The notes beneath the pieces are model-generated. The model did not search any database. It was not told the origin of the DNA and was given only the letters and a program-made list of their open reading frames with translations. Below, piece by piece: positions 28,830 through 37,531 of a stretch of 64,000 bases of DNA. Location of the stretch: the NCBI GenBank assembly GCA_947472885.1, contig CANJBX010000003.1, forward strand, positions 28,700 through 92,699, written 5' to 3'. A program made the position numbers and the translations under genes. The DNA is from Hyphomicrobiaceae bacterium (GTDB taxonomy: Bacteria; Pseudomonadota; Alphaproteobacteria; Rhizobiales; Xanthobacteraceae). How positions within the stretch are numbered: the stretch's first letter is position 1; each line of letters begins with the position of its first letter.

Positions 28830-30602
28830 TCACGCGGGGCGGATCACATCCGGGTCGTCGTTGTCGTAAAGCCGGTCCACAATAGCCTTGCGGCGCTCGC
28901 GGATGCCGCGGCTGTTGAGCGAGCCCTTGTCGGTGATCTCGCCGGCGTCGAGCGAGGGCGGTTCCGTCAGGACGATGGCGCGGGCGATGACGCGGGACGA
29001 GCCGCTGACGCCTGCGTTGATCTTTCCGAGCGCTTCCCGCAATTGCGCGCGATAGGCGTCATCCACCGTGCGCCCGGCAGGCGGAAACACCATGAGCCCG
29101 ACATCGTCGCGATCTGGTGCGGCGATGACGACATCGAACACCAGCGGCCCCAAAGCCTGCCGCGCCCGCGCCCAGATTTGCGCCGCATGGACGCGCGTGC
29201 CGGAGGTGAGCTTGAAGTCTTCCACGGTGCGGCCGTTGAAGCGGAACCCCTTGGCGGCGTCTTGCTCATCGACGAACAGGACGGCATCGCCGGTGATGAA
29301 AAAGCCTTCCTCGTCGAACGCTTCCTTTGTCGCTTCCGGCATGTTCCAGTAGCCGGTGGTGACGTTCGGCCCGGCGCAGCGGATTTCCAGCTTGTCGCCC
29401 AAGGGCACCAGCTTGATCGTCATGCCGGGCGGCGGCGCGCCGATGTTGCCGATCTCCGCGCCGTGGCGGTTGGACATCAGCGCGGCCGGTGCGGTTTCGG
29501 TCAGGCCCCAGCTTGAGAGCATGCTCGGCGGATTGTCCGGGCGTTCCTTCGCCGCCAGTTCGTCGAGCGTGCGCCACAGATGGTCCGGCAAGGTCGCGCC
29601 AGCGTAGAACATCACCTCGAGATCGGCGAAGAAGTTTTTGCGCAGCGCGTCGTCCTTGGCGAGCCAGGGTGCCAGCAGTTCAAAGCCCTTCGGCACGTTG
29701 AGATAGATCGTCGAGGCCACTTCGCGCAGGTTGCGCACGGTCTTCTCGATCTCGCCCGGGATCGGCTTGCCGTCGTCGATGTAGAGCGTGCCGCCGTTCT
29801 TCACGACCTGCCCGAAATTATGATTGCCGCCGAACACATGGCTCCACGGCAGCCAGTCCACCAGCACTGGCGGTCGCACCGACATGAACGGCCAGACGTG
29901 TTCCAGCATCGCAAGATTGGAATTCATCATGCGGTGTGTGGTGATGACGCCCTTGGGGATGCCGGTCGAGCCCGACGTAAACAGGAATTTCAGGATGCTG
30001 TCGGCGCCGATTTTCTGCTCGGCATCGGCAAGCGTCGTGGCCGATCCGCCCTTGAGCAGTTCCGCAAACGGCGTTGCCTTCACATCTGGCGAGGGTGTGC
30101 CGGTGACGATCTCGCGGCCCGCCATCTCGGGGATTGTCAGCGCGCGCTTGAACACTTCGGCGTTCGACGCATAGACGAGGCCGGGGTCGAGCAGCTTGAG
30201 AATGTGTCGCAGTTTGCCGAGGTCCTGGCTCACCAGCGAGTAGGCAACCGAGATCGGCGCAAACGGAATGCCGGCCGTCATCGCCGCCAGCGACAGGACT
30301 TTGTGCTCGATGGCGTTGCCGGAAAGAATGACGATGGGGCGCTGCGCCGAGAGCGGACGCTCCGCGAGCGCTGCTGCGATGCGCCGGACCTGATCGGCGG
30401 CTTCGCCATAGGTGACGCTGGCCCAGCCTTCCTGACCGGGCCGCCGTTCGGCGAGGAAGCGCCGCGCCGGCGCGGCCTTGGCCCAATGAAACAGGTGATC
30501 CTGCACGCGGTCCGGGTAGGGCGGCAGCGGCTCTGTCGTGCGCAGGCGAATGGTGCCATCGGCATCGCGCGTCGTATCGACGGTGATCTTGCCGAAACGC
30601 AC
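28830..30602 (-). CDS. AMP-dependent acyl-CoA ligase, feruloyl-CoA synthase-like
   Basis: LFTSGSTGIPKGVITTHRMM AMP-binding motif; PYPDRVQDHLFHWAKAAPARRFLAER; start codon uncertain (GTG at 30602 proposed; the ORF-track ATG at 30779 gives an implausible N-terminus). Confidence 0.82.
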   Translation of the reverse strand: MRFGKITVDTTRDADGTIRLRTTEPLPPYPDRVQDHLFHWAKAAPARRFLAERRPGQEGWASVTYGEAADQVRRIAAALAERPLSAQRPIVILSGNAIEHKVLSLAAMTAGIPFAPISVAYSLVSQDLGKLRHILKLLDPGLVYASNAEVFKRALTIPEMAGREIVTGTPSPDVKATPFAELLKGGSATTLADAEQKIGADSILKFLFTSGSTGIPKGVITTHRMMNSNLAMLEHVWPFMSVRPPVLVDWLPWSHVFGGNHNFGQVVKNGGTLYIDDGKPIPGEIEKTVRNLREVASTIYLNVPKGFELLAPWLAKDDALRKNFFADLEVMFYAGATLPDHLWRTLDELAAKERPDNPPSMLSSWGLTETAPAALMSNRHGAEIGNIGAPPPGMTIKLVPLGDKLEIRCAGPNVTTGYWNMPEATKEAFDEEGFFITGDAVLFVDEQDAAKGFRFNGRTVEDFKLTSGTRVHAAQIWARARQALGPLVFDVVIAAPDRDDVGLMVFPPAGRTVDDAYRAQLREALGKINAGVSGSSRVIARAIVLTEPPSLDAGEITDKGSLNSRGIRERRKAIVDRLYDNDDPDVIRPA

Positions 30603-30730
30603 GGCGGCAGTTTCATGGCGCTGTCGGGATTGCTGGCTCAGGCGATTTCCCCAGTATGGATTATTGTTTGTGCCAGTATATACGCTGAAGCGGGTATGGC
30701 GAGCGGGCAGCGGATATTTCGGATACGGCA

Positions 30731-32062
30731 ATGGCAATGACGGCGCTTGAAACCTTCGGTGAATTCGTCGCGCGCCCAAGCCCGATGGCGGCGGACGTGC
30801 GCGACCTGCTGCGGCTTCATGTCGCCGACACCGTGGCGGCCTGGGTAGCCGCCGGGCGCACGGCGGAAGCGCGCCAGCTTCTTAGCCATCGCGACCGTCT
30901 GCGTGGCGATCATCTCGGTGCGTCGGTCGATGTGATCGTCAACTGTGCGCTGGCGCGCTCCAGCGAAGTCGATGACATCCATATCGCCTCGATGATCACG
31001 CCCGGTTCGATTGGTGTCCCGGCGGCGCTGTCGATTGCGGCGCTGCGGCCCGATACGGATGCGGCAACACTCAATGCCGCCATGGTAGTGGGCTATGAGG
31101 CGATGATCCGGTTCGGGCTTGCGGTCAACGGTGCGGTCATTTCGGGCCGCGGCATTTGGCCGACATATTTCGGCGCGGCGTTCGGCGTCGCGGCGGTGGC
31201 TTCAAAACTACTCGAGCTCGATGCCACGCAAACCGCCCATGCGCTGGGCATTGCGCTGACGCAATCCGCGCCGGGCGTCGGCCTGCAGAACACATCGACG
31301 ACGTCGCGCTGGCTCGCAGCCGGCGTTGCCGCGCGCAACGGCCTGCAGGCGGCATACGCAGCGTCGAGCGGCTTTACGTCGGATCTTGGATTGTTCGAAG
31401 GGCGTTTCTTTCCCGGCATCTATCACATCGAGCCGGAAGTTGCGGCGCTGACGGACAAACTCGGCAAGCGAGAAATCTTGCGCGAAGTGTCGTTCAAGCC
31501 GTGGTCTGCGGCGCGCCAGAGCATGGCGGCAACGCAGGCCTTCAAGGAAATTCTCGCAACAGTCGATGTGGCGCAGATTGAAGCGATTGAAGTGAAGGTG
31601 CTGCCGCTGTTCCTGCGCATACTGGACCATGGCGTGACGGACGAGGATCGCATGTCGCGCCTCACCAGCATGCCCTATCAGCTCGCGATTGCTGCGCTGG
31701 AACCCGATGCGGCTTTCGATGTCGGGCAGGCCGGTGCGATATCGCTGGCGCTGCGTGCGTTCATGAGCAAGGTGAAAGTGGCCGCCGACGAGGGGCTGAT
31801 GAGGGATTTTCCGGTGAAATGGCATGCCGAGGTTCGCGTGCGCGCTGCCGGCGCATGGCATGTACGTGCGGTTGCGGACGTGCCGGGCGATCCGTCACGG
31901 CCGTTCGATGAGGCCGCAATCCGGGAAAAATGCAGGCGGTTGTCCGCGCATGCCATTGGTGACGACGCCTGCGAGGCCCTGATGTCGGATGCGCTGGGTG
32001 TCGTGGATGGCCGCGTTGCGCCGTCGTTGCTGCTGTCGCGGATCGAAGCTGCGCGCGGCTAA
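30731..32062 (+). CDS. MmgE/PrpD family protein
   Basis: FVARPSPMAADVRDLLRLHVADTVAAWVAAG...MVVGYEAMIRFGLAVNG...; PrpD-like. Confidence 0.85.
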   Translation: MAMTALETFGEFVARPSPMAADVRDLLRLHVADTVAAWVAAGRTAEARQLLSHRDRLRGDHLGASVDVIVNCALARSSEVDDIHIASMITPGSIGVPAALSIAALRPDTDAATLNAAMVVGYEAMIRFGLAVNGAVISGRGIWPTYFGAAFGVAAVASKLLELDATQTAHALGIALTQSAPGVGLQNTSTTSRWLAAGVAARNGLQAAYAASSGFTSDLGLFEGRFFPGIYHIEPEVAALTDKLGKREILREVSFKPWSAARQSMAATQAFKEILATVDVAQIEAIEVKVLPLFLRILDHGVTDEDRMSRLTSMPYQLAIAALEPDAAFDVGQAGAISLALRAFMSKVKVAADEGLMRDFPVKWHAEVRVRAAGAWHVRAVADVPGDPSRPFDEAAIREKCRRLSAHAIGDDACEALMSDALGVVDGRVAPSLLLSRIEAARG

Positions 32063-32757
32063 ATCAAGTTCGCGCCGATGTTCACGGTCAGCGCGAGGAT
32101 CGCGACATTGAACAGGAACGACACCACGCCATGCGCGACGACAAGGCGGCGGATGTTCTTGCCTGTTACCTGTACGTCCGATACCTGTAACGTCATGCCG
32201 ATGATAAACGAGAAATAAATGAAGTCCCAATAGTCAGGCTGAGGGTCGCCGGGAAAATTCAGTCCATGGCCGTGCGTGCCCGGCCCGCGATAATAAATAT
32301 GCGCGTAATGGAACGCGAAGATTGTGTGGATCAAAGCCCACGACATAATGACCGTGAGGGCTGCAAGGACGAATGCGGTTTGTTGCGCACCCTCCGACTT
32401 CAAGGTGTGGGCATTGCCGAGTTCGATGACGATAGCTGCGACGCTGGCGAGCGCCGTTGCAACCGTGATGATTAGCAGCGCCGCGCCGCCTTCATCCGCT
32501 TCGTCAGCATGAATCTGCACGCGTTGAAGGTCGAAATGGTGGATGACGTAAAACGCCTGCACGAGATAGATCAGCGACGCAAAATCCCACGCCTCCAGCA
32601 GTCGCGTCGACATGCGCCAGTCGCTAGGCAGGAACGCAAGCACAAGCAGGCCGGCGAGCGCCGCGACGAACAGCTTGAGATGTCCGCGCACGATCCGCAT
32701 TGGCTTGGAATGCTGCCGGAGCGGTTTCGTGATTGTCGCTTTGGATTTTCTGGCCAT
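32059..32757 (-). CDS. DUF1345-type membrane protein
   Basis: Multiple TM segments; FAFHYAHIYYRG...PDYWDFIYFSFIIGMTLQVSDVQVTGKNIRR. Confidence 0.85.
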   Translation of the reverse strand: MARKSKATITKPLRQHSKPMRIVRGHLKLFVAALAGLLVLAFLPSDWRMSTRLLEAWDFASLIYLVQAFYVIHHFDLQRVQIHADEADEGGAALLIITVATALASVAAIVIELGNAHTLKSEGAQQTAFVLAALTVIMSWALIHTIFAFHYAHIYYRGPGTHGHGLNFPGDPQPDYWDFIYFSFIIGMTLQVSDVQVTGKNIRRLVVAHGVVSFLFNVAILALTVNIGANLI

Positions 32758-32762
32758 GAGGA

Positions 32763-33713
32763 TCAGACCTTACGGTCGGCAACAAAGCGTGCGGTGGCGC
32801 GCAGGATATCGCCGCGCGCGCCGAAAGGTTCCAACGCAAGCGTGGCTTCGCTGACCAGCGCCGCCAGCCGCGCCCGCGCCCCGTCACGGCCGAGGATTGA
32901 AACCAGCGTCACCTTACCCGCCGCATCGTCCTTGCTGGTGCGCTTGCCGATGGTTGCTGCATCGCCTTCGGCGTCGAGCAGGTCGTCGGCGATCTGGAAT
33001 GCCTCGCCGAGGACGCGGCCGTAAGTATCGAGCGCATCGTGTTCGCGCGGCGACGCGCCGCCGAGGATGGCGCCCGCCTTGCACGCGAAGCGAATGAGCG
33101 CGCCAGTCTTCATCGCCTGCAAGGTTTTCACGCTGGTTTCGTCTTGCGTGGTTTTCGCGCCGAATCGGCCTTCCGCAGCGAGATCGAACATCTGCCCGCC
33201 CGCCATGCCGCCAACGCCTGCCGCGCGCGCCAGTGCGGATACGAGCGCGATCCGCAGGGCAGCGTCGGGATGCGTTTCGCTGCGTGCAAGAATATCGAAC
33301 GCGACGGTGAGCAAGGCGTCACCCGCGAGGATCGCGGTGGCGTCATCGAATGCCTTGTGAACGGTCGGCTTGCCGCGTCGCAGGTCGTCATTGTCCATGG
33401 ATGGCAGATCGTCATGCACCAGCGAATAGCAATGCAGGCATTCGAGCGCGGCGCCCGCCATCAGCGCGCGGCCCTCGGGCACGCCGAACAACGCCGCCGT
33501 CTCCGCGATAAGGAATGGCCGCAGCCGCTTGCCGCCGCCCAGCGCCGAATGGCGCATTGCCACAACCAGCCGCGGCGGACGCACGCGTTCGCCCGCGACG
33601 GGTGTCTCGTCAATCAGGCGCGCCAGCAAAATTTCGATGGCATCCGCCACGGCGGCAAGTCGCGCTGAAAATGCCGCATCGGTTGCAGTGTTGTTTTTGC
33701 CGCCAGTGGTCAT
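32763..33713 (-). CDS. Polyprenyl (farnesyl/geranylgeranyl) diphosphate synthase
   Basis: GGKRLRPFL, LVHDDLPSMDNDDLRRGKPTVHK (DDxxxxD), FQIADDLLDAEGD. Confidence 0.93.
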   Translation of the reverse strand: MTTGGKNNTATDAAFSARLAAVADAIEILLARLIDETPVAGERVRPPRLVVAMRHSALGGGKRLRPFLIAETAALFGVPEGRALMAGAALECLHCYSLVHDDLPSMDNDDLRRGKPTVHKAFDDATAILAGDALLTVAFDILARSETHPDAALRIALVSALARAAGVGGMAGGQMFDLAAEGRFGAKTTQDETSVKTLQAMKTGALIRFACKAGAILGGASPREHDALDTYGRVLGEAFQIADDLLDAEGDAATIGKRTSKDDAAGKVTLVSILGRDGARARLAALVSEATLALEPFGARGDILRATARFVADRKV

Positions 33714-33796
33714 GATATCGCAGGCTTCCCGTGCAACCCGCCACGCCGTCTGCGCATTGTTGACTATGCGGTTGACGTGGGCGGGCGGACCCTAAC

Positions 33797-34561
33797 ATGA
33801 GTATGCTTCGATTTCCGCCGGTTTCCGGCTCAAGGGACAGCAGCATGGCTGCGCCGAAATCAGGACGCCTGCGCGGTCTTGGCCGCTTTCGGACAGTGCT
33901 GCGCGCGGCGGCTATCGCGCTGGCCGTCGTTATCCTGCTGCCCTACGCCGTCGTACCGTTCTATCGGTTCGTCGATCCGGTCTCGACCTTGATGCTGTGG
34001 CGCTGGATGACGGGCGAACGCGTCGAGCGCCAGTGGACGCCGCTTGCGGAAATGTCGCCCGCGGTGCCGCTGGCCGTGATCGTGGCCGAAGACGGCCAGT
34101 TCTGCACCCATCACGGGGTCGATTTCGGCGAACTGCGCAACGCATTGACGGAAGCCGATGATTTGTCGGACGCGCGCGGCGGCTCGACCATCACGCAGCA
34201 GGTCGCGAAAAACCTGTTCCTGTGGCAATCGCGCAGCTACGTCCGCAAGGTACTCGAACTGCCGCTGGCGATCTGGATCGATCTGGTGCTGCCCAAGCGG
34301 CGCATTCTGGAGATTTATCTCAACATCGCGGAACTTGGTCCGGATGGCGAGTTCGGGGTGCAGGCTGCTTCCCAGCGCGCCTTTGGCCGTCCGGTATCGG
34401 GTTTGAAAGCGCCGGAAGCGGCGCTGATGGCGGCGACCTTGCCGAATCCCCGCACACGGGACGCCAAAAAGCCGGGACCGGGCTTGCGGCAGATCGCCGG
34501 AATTCATCTGCGACGGATGGGAAGCATGGCAAATCGGGCAAATTGCGCCCGGCCACAGTGA
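33797..34561 (+). CDS. mtgA: Monofunctional biosynthetic peptidoglycan transglycosylase
   Basis: [24 protein letters not shown]...[30 protein letters not shown]51 motifs. Confidence 0.93.
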   Translation: MSMLRFPPVSGSRDSSMAAPKSGRLRGLGRFRTVLRAAAIALAVVILLPYAVVPFYRFVDPVSTLMLWRWMTGERVERQWTPLAEMSPAVPLAVIVAEDGQFCTHHGVDFGELRNALTEADDLSDARGGSTITQQVAKNLFLWQSRSYVRKVLELPLAIWIDLVLPKRRILEIYLNIAELGPDGEFGVQAASQRAFGRPVSGLKAPEAALMAATLPNPRTRDAKKPGPGLRQIAGIHLRRMGSMANRANCARPQ

Positions 34562-34721
34562 TTAAGTAACGCTGCCAGACCTTGCCGACCCCAGGCCCGG
34601 CTTTTTGCCGGAAAATGCCCTAGCCAGCCCCGCCGCCTTCATCTATAAGCCCGGCTTCAATTTCCCACACCGTTTTCGGGCGCTGGCGCCTGAAATTACT
34701 AAAGTTTTCAGGAGATACCCC

Positions 34722-34907
34722 ATGGCAGTGCCAAAAAGAAAAACCTCGCCGTCACGGCGTGGCATGCGCCGTTCGGCCGATGCGCTCAAGCAGCCGACGT
34801 ACATGGAAGACAAAGATTCGGGCGAACTGCGCCGTCCGCATCACATCGACCTCAAGACCGGCATGTATCGCGGCCGCCAGGTTCTGAAGGCGAAAAAAGA
34901 AGTCTGA
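34722..34907 (+). CDS. rpmF: 50S ribosomal protein L32
   Basis: [67 protein letters not shown]-track start at 34605 too early. Confidence 0.97.
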   Translation: MAVPKRKTSPSRRGMRRSADALKQPTYMEDKDSGELRRPHHIDLKTGMYRGRQVLKAKKEV

Positions 34908-34936
34908 TAAAATCAGAGTTTTCGGGAGGGGGATAA

Positions 34937-35365
34937 ATGTACCTCGTCGGGTTTCCGCTGCTGGTCATCCCCTTCGCCGTCTACAACATCATCGAATTTC
35001 TGATGCCCGGCGCAACGCTGGGCGCCTTCTGGGCCAACATTGTCGCCAACATTCCGCTCGCCTCCGGCGAGAAATGGGCGCTGTCGGTTGGCGATCTCAT
35101 CATCGCAATTTCAATTCTGATCCTGTTTATCGAATTGCTGAAAGCAACGCGGCTGTCGTCGCGTTCGATTATCGACCATTTGCTGTCGACGATCCTGTTC
35201 ATCATCATGCTGATCGAGTTCCTGCTGGTGAAGCAGGCCGCGACGGGAACCTATTTCCTGCTGCTGGTCATCTGCTTTGTGGATGTCGTCGGCGGCTTCT
35301 CGGTGACGATCCGCTCCGCCCAGCGCGATATCACGGTCGATAACGAAGCAATCCCGCGCGTCTGA
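34937..35365 (+). CDS. Small hypothetical integral membrane protein
   Basis: 142 aa with several hydrophobic segments; GGGAGGGGG RBS upstream. Confidence 0.75.
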   Translation: MYLVGFPLLVIPFAVYNIIEFLMPGATLGAFWANIVANIPLASGEKWALSVGDLIIAISILILFIELLKATRLSSRSIIDHLLSTILFIIMLIEFLLVKQAATGTYFLLLVICFVDVVGGFSVTIRSAQRDITVDNEAIPRV

Positions 35366-35426
35366 TTGCGCTTCGCATAACAATGCCGCGCTAAAGCGCA
35401 TCTCCTCCCATCGCTGCGGAAATTCC

Positions 35427-37010
35427 ATGACACGCAACTTCCATCTGCCGGGCCGCTCGCCGGTGTTCGCCGGCGAAGGCATGGCCGCGACCTCGCATCC
35501 GCTGGCGACGCAAGCCGCCATTGAGGTGCTGAAAGCCGGCGGCACCGCAGCCGATGCCGCCGTCACGGCCGTTGCGGCGCTGTGCGTGGTGGAGCCGGCG
35601 ATGACCGGCATCGGCGGCGATTGCTTCTGTCTCGTTTCGCAGCCGGGCAAGCCGGTGTGGGGTTACAACGGTTCCGGCCGCGCCGGCGCGAAGGCTTCGA
35701 CGCAGGCGCTGCTCGATCAGGGCATCAATTCCATCGGCATGACGTCGGCCCACTCGGTCACGGTGCCGGGGGCAATTGAAGCCTGGGATGCTGTGTTGAA
35801 AAACTACGGCCGCTTCGGACTGGACCGCGCGCTGGCGCCGGCGATCCGTTTTGCCGAGCATGGTTTTCCGGTCGCGCCGCGCGTCGCCTTCGACTGGGCC
35901 GGGGTGATCGACAAGCTGAAGGCAGATCCGGCTGCGACGAAACACGCGCTGGCTGACGGTCGCGCGCCTTCGGTGGGCGATGTCTTCAGGTTTCCGGCGC
36001 TTGCGCAAACGCTGAAAGCCATTGCGGCGCACGGCCCGAAGGCTTTTTACGAAGGCGCGGTTGCGGAAGATATCGTCGCGGCGGTCGCGCCGCGTGGCGC
36101 TTTCCTGACGGTGGAGGATTTTGCCAACCATCGCGGCGACGTCGTCACGCCGATCTCGACCAATTATCGCGGTCTCGACATTCTGGAAATCCCGCCGAAC
36201 GGGCAGGGCCTCGTTGCGCTGGTGCTGCTCAACATGCTCGAAGGCTTCGACATGGCGAAGCTCGATGCACTGGGGCCGGAACGTTTCCATCTGGTGCTGG
36301 AAGCTGCCCGGATGGCGTATGCCATTCGCGATACGCATATCGCCGACCCGATCTATATGCGGGCCGCTATTCCGGCGCTGCTAGACAAAGGCTTCGCCGG
36401 AATGCTCGCGGATAAGATCGATTTGTCGAAGCGTACCGCGTTGCCGACCAAGCCAGCGCCCGGCAGCGACACGGTTTACCTCACCGTCATCGACCGTGAC
36501 AGGACGGCGGTGTCGTTCATCAATTCGCTGTTTTCTGCTTTTGGTTCCGGTATTTGCGGCGAGAAGAGCGGCGTGATGCAGAACAATCGCGGGGCATGTT
36601 TTGTCGTCGATCCTACCCATCCCAATACCTTCGGCCCCAAAAAACGGCCCATGCACACGATTATCCCGTCGATGGCCATGCGCGACGGCCGCTGCGAAAT
36701 GGCGTTCGGCGTCATGGGTTCGCACTATCAGCCGATGGGCCATGCGCACATCATCAACAACATCGTCGATTACGGCATGGATGTGCAGCAGGCCATCGAT
36801 GCGCCCCGCGTTTTCTTCACCGGCGAGCGGACGGAAGTCGAAAACGGAGTTTCCGCTGCAACCATCGAAGGGCTGCGTAAGCGGGGACATGACGTGCACG
36901 TCGCACCGCTGCCATGGGGCGGCAGTCAGGCGATCAGGATCGATTGGGAACGTGGCGTGCTGATCGGCGGTTCCGATCCGCGCAAGGACGGCTGCGCGCT
37001 CGGCTACTAG
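35427..37010 (+). CDS. Gamma-glutamyltransferase family protein
   Basis: MAATSHPLATQAAIEVLKAGGTAADAAVTAVAALCVVEPAMTGIGGDCF; FINSLFSAFGSG nucleophile-region motif. Confidence 0.93.
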   Translation: MTRNFHLPGRSPVFAGEGMAATSHPLATQAAIEVLKAGGTAADAAVTAVAALCVVEPAMTGIGGDCFCLVSQPGKPVWGYNGSGRAGAKASTQALLDQGINSIGMTSAHSVTVPGAIEAWDAVLKNYGRFGLDRALAPAIRFAEHGFPVAPRVAFDWAGVIDKLKADPAATKHALADGRAPSVGDVFRFPALAQTLKAIAAHGPKAFYEGAVAEDIVAAVAPRGAFLTVEDFANHRGDVVTPISTNYRGLDILEIPPNGQGLVALVLLNMLEGFDMAKLDALGPERFHLVLEAARMAYAIRDTHIADPIYMRAAIPALLDKGFAGMLADKIDLSKRTALPTKPAPGSDTVYLTVIDRDRTAVSFINSLFSAFGSGICGEKSGVMQNNRGACFVVDPTHPNTFGPKKRPMHTIIPSMAMRDGRCEMAFGVMGSHYQPMGHAHIINNIVDYGMDVQQAIDAPRVFFTGERTEVENGVSAATIEGLRKRGHDVHVAPLPWGGSQAIRIDWERGVLIGGSDPRKDGCALGY

Positions 37011-37016
37011 ACCCGT

Positions 37017-37328
37017 TCAGTCTTCGCCCGACGATTCCGGTTTTCCGCGCGACAGGTTTTTCATCGCGCCATAGGCGGCGATGGCTTCCTGTGGCGTGGC
37101 GCGGCGGCGGTCGCGGGTCTGCGGTTCGCCACGGTCGGTCGCAATCAGATGCGCGAGGTAGGACACCGAGGTGCGCCGGGATGGCAGCGTGGTCTGCTCG
37201 CCGGACTGCACTGGCGCGATCAGCACCAGCGCCGTGCCGGGCTCTCTGGGCTTTGCCTCAGCCGGCGGCTCAGGCTGGCGAGGCCGCAAGCCCATGCGGG
37301 GCATCTGGGTACGGATCGGCCTGATCAT
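37017..37328 (-). CDS. Hypothetical protein
   Basis: 103-aa ORF filling the gap; TSVSYLAHLIATDRGEPQTRDRRRATPQEAIAAYGA looks protein-like. Confidence 0.6.
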   Translation of the reverse strand: MIRPIRTQMPRMGLRPRQPEPPAEAKPREPGTALVLIAPVQSGEQTTLPSRRTSVSYLAHLIATDRGEPQTRDRRRATPQEAIAAYGAMKNLSRGKPESSGED

Positions 37329-37531
37329 GCTTCGGCTGTCTCATTTTGGGACGCAACGCGCCCTTCCAACGTCTGTTCCGCAAGCACCATGCCGTTCTGG
37401 CTGGCCTTCTTTTTGGAAGCTTTCGCCGCGCTGGATTCTCGAAAACTTCACCGTTTTCGGGCAGATTGGGGCGAATCGGCCATCGGTGGGGGCAATCGCC
37501 GCGCCCAGTTGTGTGGCTGCGGAAGCCCTTG

